Origin: Collinsella sp.
GTDB lineage: Bacteria > Actinomycetota > Coriobacteriia > Coriobacteriales > Coriobacteriaceae
DNA: 12,455 bases
Assembly (NCBI GenBank): GCA_019414465.1
Contig: DXLY01000052.1
Span: 1 to 12,455 of the forward strand
Direction of reading: 5' to 3'
Shown: positions 1 to 7,381 of the stretch, in pieces
Numbering within the stretch: the first letter of the stretch is position 1
Layout of the letters: each line of letters starts with the position of its first letter
Position numbers and translations under genes: made by a program
The notes under the pieces: model-generated
What the model saw: only the letters and a program-made list of their open reading frames with translations
The model's database searches: none
Told to the model about the DNA's origin: nothing

Positions 1-4
1 CAAA

Positions 5-33
5 CAAAAACGGTCCCCTTGCGAGGACCGTTT
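5..33 (-). terminator. Rho-independent terminator of tRNA-Val
   Basis: A 9-bp perfect stem (AAACGGTCC at 8-16 with GGACCGTTT at 25-33) has an 8-nt loop. Read on the minus strand it is followed by a T-rich run ending near base 2. It lies about 10 bases past the 3' end of the tRNA-Val gene, so it most likely ends that transcript. Confidence 0.85.
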
Positions 34-42
34 CCAATTCAA

Positions 43-118
43 TGGTGGGCGATGAGGGATTCGAACCCCCAGCCTTGTGCGTGTAAAGCACCTGCGCTAA
101 CCGTTGCGCCAATCGCCC
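43..118 (-). tRNA. tRNA-Val (anticodon UAC)
   Basis: The reverse complement folds as a full 76-nt cloverleaf. The acceptor stem is GGGCGAT with ATCGCCC. The D arm is GCGC/GCGC. The anticodon arm is closed by GTGC/GCAC with loop TTTACAC, giving anticodon TAC. The T arm is GGGGG with TTCGAAT and CCCTC. The discriminator base is A and the 3' CCA is encoded (complement of bases 43-45). The outermost anticodon-stem pair is a G-A mismatch, which does not spoil the fold. It reads valine codons GUA and, by wobble, GUG and others. It diverges from asnB and has its own terminator. Confidence 0.97.
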
Positions 119-128
119 GTGCGGAGAG

Positions 129-134
129 AGTATA
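129..134 (-). promoter_or_regulatory. Probable -10 box of the tRNA-Val promoter
   Basis: On the minus strand TATACT preceded by TGC (an extended -10) ends 10 bases before the mature 5' end of tRNA-Val, which is right for a tRNA promoter. I see no good -35 hexamer at 16-18 bp; the best candidate is a weak GGTGAA. Confidence 0.6.
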
Positions 135-248
135 GCAAAACAATCGCCCCATTCACCTCATATCCATTAAAGGTAACTCGCGCGTGTCACAGCGGAGCTG
201 ATTCAGTTGAGATTGCCTGAACATTCCGCCCCTCTTTACGCCCTCGGG

Positions 249-254
249 TATACT
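249..254 (+). promoter_or_regulatory. Probable -10 box upstream of asnB
   Basis: TATACT lies 51 bases before the asnB start, giving a predicted leader of about 45 nt. The ten bases GGTATACTCA around it are identical to those around the well-formed tatA -10 box at 9404-9409, which supports it. There is no convincing -35; TTCCGC at 224-229 would need a 19-bp spacer. The rest of the 187-base gap between tRNA-Val and asnB (119-305) holds no recognisable gene. Confidence 0.5.
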
Positions 255-305
255 CAAAAGCTACTGATTCGATTTGATGCCCAGCAACAGCAGAGGGGAT
301 AGTAT

Positions 306-2186
306 ATGTGCGGTTTTGTCGGTTTTGTCGGTGGGACGGATAACCAATCCGAGGTGCTCACCAAGATGATGGACCGCATCGTCCATCGCGGTCCCGACAT
401 GGGCGGTCAGTTTATCGACGGCCGCGTTGCCCTCGGCTTCCGCCGCCTGTCGATCCTCGACCTGACCGAGGCCGGCGCTCAGCCCATGGCCAATGAGGAC
501 GGCAGCGTCGTCATTGTCTTCAACGGTGAAATCTACAACTTCCAAGAACTCCGTTCCGAGCTCGAAGCCAAGGGCTACAAGTTCCATTGCGGCGCCGACA
601 CCGAGAGCCTCCTGCACGGCTACGAGGAGTGGGGCGAGGCCGTCCTCGATCGCCTGCGCGGTATGTACGCCTTCGTCATCTGGGACAAAAAGAAGAACAA
701 GCTTTTTGGCGCCCGTGACATCTTTGGCATCAAGCCGCTTTACTACTATCCCATGGCCGATGCGGGCGACGGCGCTCCGGGCGTGCTCTTTGGCTCCGAG
801 ATCAAGAGCTTCTTGGACTACCCGCACTTCCACAAGGCGGTCAACAAAAAGGCCCTGCGTCCGTACATGACGCTGCAGTATTCGGCAACCGAGGAGACCT
901 TCTTCGAGGGTGTCTACAAGCTGCCGCCGGCGCACTACTTTACCGTCGATATCCCGACCGGCAAGATGAACATCGAGCGTTACTGGGATTGCGATTACTC
1001 TGCCGTCGAGAAGCCGTTCGAAGAGTATGTCGATGAGCTGGACGAGGTCGTGCACGAGAGCGTCGAGGCCCATCGCATCGCCGACGTCAAGGTCGCGTCG
1101 TTCCTCTCCGGTGGCGTCGACTCCAGCTACATTGCCGCTTGCCTCATGCCCGACAAGACCTTCTCGGTGGGCTTTGACTACAAGAACTTCAACGAGACCA
1201 ACTACGCCAAGGAGCTTTCCGATAAGCTCGGCGTCGAAAACGTTCGCAAGATGATTACCGCCGACGAGTTCTTCGGTGCGCTCGAGGACATCCAGTATCA
1301 CATGGACGAGCCGCAGTCCAACCTGTCTTCCGTGCCGCTGTGGTTCTTGGCCGAGATGGCCCGCAAGGACGTCACCGTGGTGCTTTCGGGCGAAGGCGCC
1401 GACGAACTCTTTGGCGGCTACGCCTACTACGAGGATACGGTCCCGGTGCGCAAGTACAAAAAGATGGTGCCGCTGCCCGTCCGTCGCGCGCTCGGTAACC
1501 TGGCGCTGCATATGCCGTACTTCAAGGGACATAACTTCCTGGTCAAGGGTGCCGAGATCCCCGAGAAGTCGTTCCTGGGACAGGCTCTGGTATGGCCGGA
1601 GCGCGAGGTCGACGGCGTGCTCAAGCCCGAGTACAACACCGGCGACGGCGCCTTCGAGCTTGCCGCTCCCATCTATGCGCGCGTGAAGGGTCAGCCCGAG
1701 CTGGTCAAGAAGCAGTACCTGGACATGAACATGTGGCTCCCGGGCGACATTCTGCTCAAGGCCGACAAGATGTGCATGGCACACTCACTGGAGCTGCGCG
1801 TGCCCTTCCTGGACCGCAAAGTCATGGAGTTCGCCGAGCACATTCCCGACCGCTACCGCATCAACGAGAACGGCAACAAACAGGTACTCCGCCACGCTGC
1901 CAACAAGTCGCTGCCCGATGAGTGGGCCACCCGTCCCAAGGTGGGCTTCCCGGTGCCGATTGTCTACTGGCTGCGCGAGCAAAAGTGGTACGACTATGTC
2001 AAGGAGTACTTCACCGCGCCGTGGGCAAGCGAGTTCTTCAATACCGACGAGCTCATGCACCTGCTCGATCTGCACTTTGCGGGCAAGGGCGATTTCCAGC
2101 GCAAGATCTATACGCCGCTCGTGTTCCTAGTGTGGTACAAGCGCTTCTTTATCGACGAGGGCCAGCCTTCTGTTCAGGCTGCCTAG
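306..2186 (+). CDS. asnB: Asparagine synthase, glutamine-hydrolysing (class B)
   Basis: The product makes asparagine from aspartate, glutamine and ATP in the cytoplasm (via a beta-aspartyl-AMP intermediate). It is 626 aa, the usual size for bacterial AsnB. The N-terminal class II glutaminase domain begins MCGFVGF, so Cys2 becomes the N-terminal nucleophile after Met removal. RLSILDL, FNGEIYNF, GADTES and GMYAF follow in the expected order. The synthetase domain shows the pyrophosphate loop SGGVDSS at residues 268-274, then LSGEGADELFGGY, and the segment LLKADKMCMAHSLELRVPFLD near residue 490. The ATG is fixed by the need for Cys at position 2 and follows an AGAGGGG ribosome-binding site at 292-298. 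It is a single-gene unit with its own promoter and terminator. Related AsnB-like enzymes modify other carboxylates (for example in peptidoglycan amidation), so the exact substrate is family-based, not proven. Confidence 0.93.
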   Translation: MCGFVGFVGGTDNQSEVLTKMMDRIVHRGPDMGGQFIDGRVALGFRRLSILDLTEAGAQPMANEDGSVVIVFNGEIYNFQELRSELEAKGYKFHCGADTESLLHGYEEWGEAVLDRLRGMYAFVIWDKKKNKLFGARDIFGIKPLYYYPMADAGDGAPGVLFGSEIKSFLDYPHFHKAVNKKALRPYMTLQYSATEETFFEGVYKLPPAHYFTVDIPTGKMNIERYWDCDYSAVEKPFEEYVDELDEVVHESVEAHRIADVKVASFLSGGVDSSYIAACLMPDKTFSVGFDYKNFNETNYAKELSDKLGVENVRKMITADEFFGALEDIQYHMDEPQSNLSSVPLWFLAEMARKDVTVVLSGEGADELFGGYAYYEDTVPVRKYKKMVPLPVRRALGNLALHMPYFKGHNFLVKGAEIPEKSFLGQALVWPEREVDGVLKPEYNTGDGAFELAAPIYARVKGQPELVKKQYLDMNMWLPGDILLKADKMCMAHSLELRVPFLDRKVMEFAEHIPDRYRINENGNKQVLRHAANKSLPDEWATRPKVGFPVPIVYWLREQKWYDYVKEYFTAPWASEFFNTDELMHLLDLHFAGKGDFQRKIYTPLVFLVWYKRFFIDEGQPSVQAA

Positions 2187-2211
2187 TCTCGGCTTACGAA
2201 TGCCTGCGCGT

Positions 2212-2236
2212 AACGGCTCCTCCGGGAGCCGTTTTT
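2212..2236 (+). terminator. Rho-independent terminator of asnB
   Basis: A perfect 9-bp stem (AACGGCTCC at 2212-2220, GGAGCCGTT at 2225-2233) with a TCCG tetraloop ends in T5 at 2232-2236. It starts 26 bases after the asnB stop. Confidence 0.92.
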
Positions 2237-2254
2237 GCGCGAGCACGTTTCAGT

Positions 2255-2260
2255 TACTAT
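2255..2260 (+). promoter_or_regulatory. Possible -10 box for murE
   Basis: TACTAT lies 38 bases before the murE ATG, just after the asnB terminator. The string GTTACTAT also occurs just upstream of tRNA-Pro (9238-9245). The -35 is poor (TTTTTG at 2232-2237 with a 17-bp spacer, inside the terminator tail). The strong terminator upstream means murE needs a promoter somewhere here. Confidence 0.35.
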
Positions 2261-2298
2261 GAAAACCGTCCCTGCCAAATGGCTGAGAAAGGTGAAAG

Positions 2299-3861
2299 AT
2301 GCACCATTCGGATTCCGCGACCGTGACCACGGTCGATACGCTTGCCAAGCTTCTCGGTGTGTGCGGCGAGCTGCGCGCATCGGAGCAGGTTGACGAGCGT
2401 GCCGTGACCGGCTGCTCGTTTGATTCGCGCGCGGTCTCGGCAGGTGACGTATTCTTTTGCAAAGGTGCTGCCTTTAAGCCCGCGTTTTTGAGCATGGCGC
2501 TCGATGCGGGCGCCGTCGCATTTGTGTGCGAGGAGTCGCTGGTCGAGTCTCTGGAGCCGCTGGCGCAGGAGAGCGGTGCTGCGATGCTGGTTGTTGATAG
2601 TGTTCGCACGGCCATGGCCCTGTTGCCGCCGGAGGTCTACGACCGTCCTGACCACGACGTCAAGATCGTGGGCATCACCGGCACCAAGGGAAAGACCACG
2701 GCCGCTTTTATGCTCCAGTCCATCATCAAGGCGGCGGGCGAGTCCTGCGGCATGATCGGCTCGGTGAGTACCGACGATGGTATCGAGTGCTACGAGAGCA
2801 CCAACACCACGCCCGAGGCCCCCGAGGTCTGGCGCCATATCGCCAACTGCCGCACGTCCGGTCGCCAGTCCATGGTCATGGAGGTTTCGAGCCAGGCGCT
2901 CAAGTACCAACGCGTCGAGAATCTGCCGTTTGACGTGGCGTGCTTCCTCAACATCGGCCGCGACCACATCTCGCCGATCGAACACCCCACGTTTGAGGAT
3001 TATTTTGAGAGCAAACTCAGGATCTTTGACCAGGCAAAGACCGCCGTGGTGAATCTAGGCACCGAAGAGGTTGACCGTGTGCTAGAGGCAGCGTCGACGG
3101 CCGATCGCTTGGTGACCGTTGGGGTCGAGCATCCCGAGGCGAGCCTGTGGGCAAGCGACGTACGCATGGTCGGCTTTAGCATCGAGTTCAACTTGCATGG
3201 CCTGTGTGCCGACGAGTCCGAGACGGGGGAGAAGGTCCTGCTGGGCATCGCGGGCGACTTTAACGTGGAAAACGCGCTGGTCGCTATCGCCGCTGCGCGC
3301 GAGATCGGCATCGGTATCGAGGCTATCAAGAAGGGCCTCTCCAAACTGCGTGTGCCGGGCCGTATGGAGGTCGTGGAGTCGAAGGACGGCCGCGTGATCT
3401 GCGTCGTCGACTATGCGCACAACCAGCTTTCGTTCCGTTCGCTTTTCTCGTCGGTGAAGCGCGCGTTTCCCGCTAGCCCCGTCATTGCGCTGTTTGGCGC
3501 TGCCGGCGGCAAGGCGCAGGAGCGCCGCGAGCAGCTTCCGCGCGAGGCCGCACCGTATTCCGACCTGATGATCTTTGCCAACGAGGATCCAGCTCACGAG
3601 GACCCGATGAAGGTCTGTCGCGAGCTTGCCGAGCATGTTCCCGACGATACGCCGAACAAGATCATCCTCGACCGCGAAGCCGCTGTGCATGCGGCGTTCA
3701 AGGCGGCGCGCGAGGAGTACGTCAACCCCGATGCTCCCACCATTGTCTTGCTGCTGGCAAAGGGTGACGAAGAGCTCATGCACGTGGGCGACGAGTTCGT
3801 GCCCATCGAGAGCGACCTTTCGTTGGCCAATCGCCTGATCGATGTTATCCAGTTTGACTAA
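2299..3861 (+). CDS. murE: UDP-N-acetylmuramyl-tripeptide synthetase (MurE family)
   Basis: The product is an ATP-dependent Mur ligase that adds the third residue to UDP-MurNAc-L-Ala-D-Glu in cytoplasmic peptidoglycan synthesis. It is 520 aa, normal for MurE. Seen in order: an N-terminal substrate-binding domain with SFDSRAVSAGDVFFC; the ATP loop GITGTKGKTT at 125-134; TNTTPE, which binds the UDP-MurNAc-dipeptide in the family; MEVSSQAL; LNIGRDHISP; and VVDYAHN at 369-375. The position that chooses the amino acid reads NEDPAHEDP (428-436). Diaminopimelate enzymes typically have DNPR here, while the S. aureus lysine enzyme has DNPANDDP, so a lysine- or ornithine-type substrate is inferred. The ATG at 2299 follows GAAAGGTGA. 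murI two genes downstream makes D-glutamate for the same precursor. Confidence 0.9.
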   Translation: MHHSDSATVTTVDTLAKLLGVCGELRASEQVDERAVTGCSFDSRAVSAGDVFFCKGAAFKPAFLSMALDAGAVAFVCEESLVESLEPLAQESGAAMLVVDSVRTAMALLPPEVYDRPDHDVKIVGITGTKGKTTAAFMLQSIIKAAGESCGMIGSVSTDDGIECYESTNTTPEAPEVWRHIANCRTSGRQSMVMEVSSQALKYQRVENLPFDVACFLNIGRDHISPIEHPTFEDYFESKLRIFDQAKTAVVNLGTEEVDRVLEAASTADRLVTVGVEHPEASLWASDVRMVGFSIEFNLHGLCADESETGEKVLLGIAGDFNVENALVAIAAAREIGIGIEAIKKGLSKLRVPGRMEVVESKDGRVICVVDYAHNQLSFRSLFSSVKRAFPASPVIALFGAAGGKAQERREQLPREAAPYSDLMIFANEDPAHEDPMKVCRELAEHVPDDTPNKIILDREAAVHAAFKAAREEYVNPDAPTIVLLLAKGDEELMHVGDEFVPIESDLSLANRLIDVIQFD

Positions 3862-3870
3862 TGAACCATG

Positions 3871-3903
3871 ATGGCGGCGGCGCCCTGAGTGCGCTGTCGC
3901 CAT
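3871..3903 (+). other. Imperfect GC-rich hairpin between murE and the HAD gene
   Basis: ATGGCG (3871-3876) pairs with CGCCAT (3898-3903), and an inner GCGC (3880-3883) can pair with GCGC (3891-3894). It begins 9 bases after the murE stop and has no T-tract, so it may be an mRNA-end stabiliser or a weak terminator, or it may be chance in GC-rich DNA. Confidence 0.35.
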
Positions 3904-3959
3904 AAGCGTGTTCCCTCAATCAAAACATGCCGTCCAAGTCCAAACCCTTCTACGTAAAC

Positions 3960-3963
3960 GGAG
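3960..3963 (+). promoter_or_regulatory. Ribosome-binding site that sets the HAD gene start
   Basis: GGAG ends 5 bases before ATG 3969. The in-frame ATG at 3927 has no such site upstream, so 3969 is the better start. Confidence 0.75.
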
Positions 3964-3968
3964 TAACC

Positions 3969-4880
3969 ATGTCCCACAACACCCTGCCGACCGTTGCCGA
4001 GCTTTCGGGCGAGATGCGCGAGCGCTTGGCCAAGGTCAAGTACGTCTTTACCGACCTGGATGCCACGATGCTCGCACCCGGCTCGTGCGTGCTACGCGAC
4101 AACGACGGCAACCCCTCGACCAAACTCGTCGAGGCCGTCGTGGCGCTCGCTCGCGCTGGTATTCAGGTGGTTCCCACCTCGGGCCGCAACCGTACCATGA
4201 TCCACGAGGACGCGCGCGTGCTCGGTCTCAACTCCTACATCGGCGAGATGGGCGGCCTGGTCATGTACGACCTCAAAGCCAACGATTGGGAGTATCTGAC
4301 CGGCGACATGCCCTACGACTCCTCTTGCGGCCTCACGCCTCACCAGGTGATCGAGCAGACCGGCGTGTGCGAGAAGATCCTCGCCCGCTGGCCGCACAAG
4401 ATCGAGTATCACAACGACATGTCGACCGGCTACAAATACCGTGAGGTCACCGTCGGCATGCGCGGCGATGTGCCCGACGATGAGGTTCAGGCCATCCTGG
4501 ACGAGGCCGGCTGCGGTCTGATCTGGGCTTGCAACGGCCATCTGACTCACCTGTCCAAGCCGACGACGCTCGAGCTCGATCGCGTCGAGGACGGTCGCGC
4601 ATTCAACATCAACCCCGCGGGTCTCAACAAGGGCGTTGCCATCGCGCGCTTCTGCGAGCACCTGGGGATCGAGCGCGAGGAGACGCTCGCGCTCGGCGAT
4701 TCCGAGTCCGACTTCTACATGGCCGATCACGTGGGCACGTTCTGCCTGGTCGAGAATGGCCTGACGAGCGCCGGCGCGCCCGAGTTCCTGGCTGCCTGCG
4801 AGAACGCTTTCGTTACGCGCGGCAAAATTGTCGACGGTTGGGCGGCGACGGCAGAGCTGCTGGTCGCGGCGCGTTCGTAG
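3969..4880 (+). CDS. HAD-superfamily hydrolase, Cof/type IIB-like phosphatase
   Basis: The product is a probable cytoplasmic phosphatase of a small phosphorylated metabolite; the substrate cannot be read from the sequence. From ATG 3969 it is 303 aa. All four HAD motifs are present: motif I DLDAT (D29 the nucleophile, D31 the acid/base), motif II T70 in PTSGRN, the lysine K221 in NKGVAIARF, and motif IV GDSESD (243-248), which binds Mg2+. The long insert between motifs II and III fits a C2 cap, and the spacing and the NKG...GDS order are those of Cof-type sugar-phosphatase relatives. An upstream in-frame ATG at 3927 would add 14 residues but lacks a ribosome-binding site. It sits between murE and murI, which may only reflect a shared transcript. 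Family confident, function unknown. Confidence 0.85.
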   Translation: MSHNTLPTVAELSGEMRERLAKVKYVFTDLDATMLAPGSCVLRDNDGNPSTKLVEAVVALARAGIQVVPTSGRNRTMIHEDARVLGLNSYIGEMGGLVMYDLKANDWEYLTGDMPYDSSCGLTPHQVIEQTGVCEKILARWPHKIEYHNDMSTGYKYREVTVGMRGDVPDDEVQAILDEAGCGLIWACNGHLTHLSKPTTLELDRVEDGRAFNINPAGLNKGVAIARFCEHLGIEREETLALGDSESDFYMADHVGTFCLVENGLTSAGAPEFLAACENAFVTRGKIVDGWAATAELLVAARS

Positions 4881-4931
4881 CGCGGCGTCGCTGCACTTGG
4901 ACATGTCTTTTCGAGAGAGACTGGTGAGGTA

Positions 4932-5816
4932 ATGTCCGATATCGAGAATCCGGCAGGCGACACGCGCCCGATTGGCGTGTTCGATTCTGGTTTGGGCGGT
5001 CTGACGGTTGCGCGCGCGATTGCGACGGCGCTGCCGCACGAGTCCGTCTACTACTTTGGCGACACCAAGCGCTGCCCCTACGGCACGCGCACCGAGGATG
5101 AAGTGCGCTCGTTTGCGCTGCAGGCGGGTCGTTGGCTTTCGAAGCACGACGTCAAGATTATGGTCATCGCCTGCAACACGGCGACCGCTGCGGCCTTGCG
5201 TTTGGCCCAGCAGGTGCTCGACGTTCCCGTGATCGGCGTGATCGCGCCGGGTGCCCGTGCGGCAATCAACAGCACGCGTACGCGTCGCGTGGGCGTGCTC
5301 GCTACCAACCTCACTATTCGCTCGGGCGCCTACACGCGCGCCATTCAGGATCTGGATGCCGGCGTCGATGTATACGGCTGTCCTGCCTCGAGCTTTGTCG
5401 AGGTTGTCGAACACGAGCTCGCCTCGGGTGCACATCTGCAGGAACAGTGGCTTGAGAACGAGGACATCTTCGATACGCCTGCCGTGCGTGCGCTGGTGGG
5501 TGCCACGGTTGAGCCGCTGCGCGACCACGGTATCGATACCGTGGTGCTCGGCTGTACGCATTTCCCGCTGTTGGTGGGACCTATCCGGCATGCGCTGGGG
5601 CCTGGGGTGCGCGTCGTGAGTTCCGCCGAGGAGACCACACGCGAGCTGACCGATATCCTCACGCGCCGCGAGCAGCTGGCGGGCGACGCCGCCGAGCCGC
5701 AGCATCGTTTTGCCACGACGGCCGATAACATTGCCGAGTTTGCGGTGGCGGGCAGCTTTATCTTTGGTCAGCCGCTCAAGAGCATCGAACATATCGATAT
5801 CGATGAGCTGAAATAG
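4932..5816 (+). CDS. murI: Glutamate racemase
   Basis: The product interconverts L- and D-glutamate to supply D-Glu for peptidoglycan. It is 294 aa, slightly longer than the usual 260-285. The N-terminal IGVFDSGLGGLTV contains the catalytic-site Asp18 and Ser19. YYFGDTKRCPYG follows. The two catalytic cysteines are present as C81 in ACNTA and C208 in LGCTHFPLL. The first 12 residues are a short extension before the conserved strand. The ATG follows GGTGAGG (4923-4929), but the GAGG core is only 2 bases from the ATG, an unusually short spacing; no better in-frame start is visible. The 51 bases between the HAD gene and murI hold no terminator, so co-transcription is plausible. The order murI, rph, rdgB resembles the racE-rph-rdgB cluster of Bacillus. 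Confidence 0.95.
   Translation: MSDIENPAGDTRPIGVFDSGLGGLTVARAIATALPHESVYYFGDTKRCPYGTRTEDEVRSFALQAGRWLSKHDVKIMVIACNTATAAALRLAQQVLDVPVIGVIAPGARAAINSTRTRRVGVLATNLTIRSGAYTRAIQDLDAGVDVYGCPASSFVEVVEHELASGAHLQEQWLENEDIFDTPAVRALVGATVEPLRDHGIDTVVLGCTHFPLLVGPIRHALGPGVRVVSSAEETTRELTDILTRREQLAGDAAEPQHRFATTADNIAEFAVAGSFIFGQPLKSIEHIDIDELK
5524..5545. repeat. 22-bp perfect palindrome inside murI
   Basis: The two half-sites ACCACGGTATC and GATACCGTGGT are exact reverse complements with no spacer, centred on ATCGAT. They encode part of the segment DHGIDTVVLG just before the catalytic C208. Whether it has any role beyond coding is unknown. Confidence 0.6.
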
Positions 5817-5853
5817 ATGTAAGGCAGCCGCCAAAGCCTTCGCCACATCTTTT
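5816..5853 (+). terminator. Weak hairpin with short T-run between murI and rph
   Basis: GATGT AAGGC (5816-5825) can pair with GCCTT (5836-5840) and ACATC (5845-5849), with a 4-nt bulge CGCC, and T4 follows (5850-5853). The bulge and short T-run make it at best a leaky terminator or attenuator within a murI-rph transcript. Confidence 0.35.
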
Positions 5854-5870
5854 GCCGAAAGGAAATTTCT

Positions 5871-6596
5871 ATGGAGTACATGCAGGTCAACCGCGCCAAC
5901 GGTCGCGCCGCCAACGAGTTGCGCCCCGTTAAGCTCACCCGTGGCGTCATGAAGCACGCCCACGGCTCGTGTTTGGCCGAGTTCGGTGACACGCGCGTGC
6001 TGTGCGCCGCCACTATCGAGGAGGGCGTGCCGGGCTGGCGAAAGGGAGCTAAGGCCGGCTGGGTGACCGCGGAATACGCCATGCTGCCGGCGTCGACCGG
6101 CAAGCGCTGCAAGCGCGAACACGCCAACCGCAAGGGTCGCTCCATGGAGATCGAGCGCCTCATTGGCCGCAGCCTGCGTACCGTCGTCAACATGAAGGCG
6201 CTCGGCGAGTACACCGTCACCGTCGACTGCGATGTGATTCAGGCCGATGGCGGCACGCGTACAGCGAGCATCACCGGCGCCTGGGTGGCGCTGCACGACG
6301 CCCTTGCCATGTGGGTCGAGGCGGGCAAGATCGAGCGCATCCCGCTTACCGGCCAGGTGGCTGCCATCTCTATGGGCGTTGTCGACGGCAATACGCTGCT
6401 TGACCTCGATTATTCCGAGGACAGTCATGCCGAGGTCGACATGAACCTCGTCACCACCGATACCGGTGAGATGATCGAGCTCCAGGGCACCGGCGAGCAG
6501 GCGCCCTTTGACCGCAAACGCCTCAACGCCCTGCTCGACCTGGGCGACAAGGGTATCGCCGAGCTCATCGAGCTTCAGCGCCAAGCCATCGCCTAA
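5871..6596 (+). CDS. rph: Ribonuclease PH
   Basis: The product is a phosphate-dependent 3'-to-5' exoribonuclease that trims tRNA precursors beyond the CCA end; the family acts as a hexamer. It is 241 aa, the family norm. N-terminal GRAANELRPVKLTRG, GDTRVLCAAT, WVTAEYAMLPAST and RGR-like KGRSMEIERLIGRSLR are typical, and the phosphate-binding loop GGTRTASITG begins at residue 127. The ATG at 5871 follows AAAGGA (5858-5863) with 7-nt spacing; Met4 is an alternative start but is too close to the site. Both tRNA genes in this window already encode CCA, so trimming rather than CCA exposure is the likely role. It probably shares a transcript with murI upstream. Confidence 0.96.
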   Translation: MEYMQVNRANGRAANELRPVKLTRGVMKHAHGSCLAEFGDTRVLCAATIEEGVPGWRKGAKAGWVTAEYAMLPASTGKRCKREHANRKGRSMEIERLIGRSLRTVVNMKALGEYTVTVDCDVIQADGGTRTASITGAWVALHDALAMWVEAGKIERIPLTGQVAAISMGVVDGNTLLDLDYSEDSHAEVDMNLVTTDTGEMIELQGTGEQAPFDRKRLNALLDLGDKGIAELIELQRQAIA

Positions 6597-6632
6597 CCTG
6601 CCAAAAGGGACAGGTTTATTTTGGTAGGTTTT
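6595..6632 (+). terminator. 12-bp hairpin with T-run overlapping the rph stop
   Basis: AACCTGCCAAAA (6595-6606) pairs with TTTTGGTAGGTT (6619-6630), with one G-U pair, a 12-nt loop and T4 at 6629-6632. The stem uses the last two bases of the rph stop codon. The loop contains CAGGTT, which can instead pair with AACCTG (6595-6600), so two folds compete. It is AT-rich against the coding background. The remaining bases to rdgB contain no clear promoter. Confidence 0.5.
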
Positions 6633-6671
6633 ATCTGCTGAAATGCTGCGTTGAAAGGTCCGATCGCCTGA

Positions 6672-6703
6672 GAGGGGAGAGGTCAAGTGCCCAAACGCCC
6701 CTC
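6672..6703 (+). other. Small inverted repeat in the rph-rdgB gap
   Basis: GAGGGG (6672-6677) and CCCCTC (6698-6703) are exact inverted repeats 20 bases apart, with no T-run. It is too short to assign a role; TATAGA at 6715-6720 looks like a -10 box but would start transcription within the rdgB ribosome-binding site. Confidence 0.25.
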
Positions 6704-6736
6704 ACGCGGCTTGCTATAGAGACAAGGAGGCCAGTC

Positions 6737-7378
6737 ATGGCACTTGAGAAGATTGACATCGACACCCTCGACCCGGCGGCGACCATCGTCGTGGCAACGG
6801 GCAACGCCCATAAGCTCACCGAGATCGAGGCCATTTTGGGCAAGGTCATGCCCGAGGTGCGCTTTGTGGCGCTCGGCCAGCTGGGTGATTTTGAGGATCC
6901 CGAGGAAAACGGCACGACGTTTTTGGAGAACGCCATCATCAAGGCCCAAGCCGCGGTTGAGGAGACGGGCCTTATGGCCATTGCCGACGATTCGGGCTTG
7001 GTCGTCGACGCGCTGGACGGTGAGCCCGGTGTGTATAGCGCGCGCTATGCGGGCGTGCACGGCGACGATGCCGCCAACAACGCCAAGCTTCTCGTTAACC
7101 TGGAGGGCGTGGCCGACGAGGACCGCACTGCGCGCTTTATGAGCGTCGTCGCGCTCATCGACACGGACGGTTTGGTCACCTATGGCGAGGGCGCCTGCGA
7201 GGGCGTTATCGCGCACGAGGGCCGCGGCGACCATGGTTTTGGCTATGACCCGCTGTTCCTGCCGGTCGACACGCCGGGCAAGACCATGGCCGAGCTGACG
7301 ACGGACGAGAAGAACGCCATCAGCCATCGTTTCCACGCGCTCGAGCATCTGTCCGCCAAGCTGACGGGCGAGGAGTAG
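6737..7378 (+). CDS. rdgB: dITP/XTP pyrophosphatase (RdgB/HAM1 family)
   Basis: The product hydrolyses dITP, dXTP, ITP and XTP to monophosphates, keeping deaminated purines out of DNA and RNA. It is 213 aa, slightly longer than the usual 195-205 because of a ~15-residue lead before VVATGNAHKL. Family signatures follow in order: the nucleotide-binding TGNAHKLTEI, FLENAIIKA, ADDSGL with catalytic D84/D85, GVYSARYAG, GFGYDPLF (base recognition) and ISHRFHAL. ATG 6737 has a strong AAGGAGG site at 6724-6730. It follows rph and runs into dtd with only 3 bases between, so rdgB and dtd are surely co-transcribed. Confidence 0.96.
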   Translation: MALEKIDIDTLDPAATIVVATGNAHKLTEIEAILGKVMPEVRFVALGQLGDFEDPEENGTTFLENAIIKAQAAVEETGLMAIADDSGLVVDALDGEPGVYSARYAGVHGDDAANNAKLLVNLEGVADEDRTARFMSVVALIDTDGLVTYGEGACEGVIAHEGRGDHGFGYDPLFLPVDTPGKTMAELTTDEKNAISHRFHALEHLSAKLTGEE

Positions 7379-7381
7379 GCC

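Noticed and set aside
3870..3890. A tiny ATG ATG GCG GCG GCG CCC TGA reading frame after murE.
   Set aside because: Only six codons, no ribosome-binding site, and it coincides with a GC-rich hairpin.
3927..3968. A longer start for the HAD hydrolase at ATG 3927.
   Set aside because: No ribosome-binding site precedes it, whereas ATG 3969 has GGAG at good spacing and the first conserved strand starts well after either.
4092..6686. An 864-codon open frame on the minus strand across the HAD gene, murI and rph, and similar long frames at 261-1784 and 10246-12396.
   Set aside because: They run antisense to well-recognised genes and cross gene boundaries. Their translations are low in complexity (rich in His, Arg, Val, Leu) with no family signature. 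In GC-rich coding DNA such shadow frames are expected.
6715..6720. TATAGA as the -10 of an rdgB promoter.
   Set aside because: No -35 is present and transcription would start within the ribosome-binding site, leaving no usable leader.
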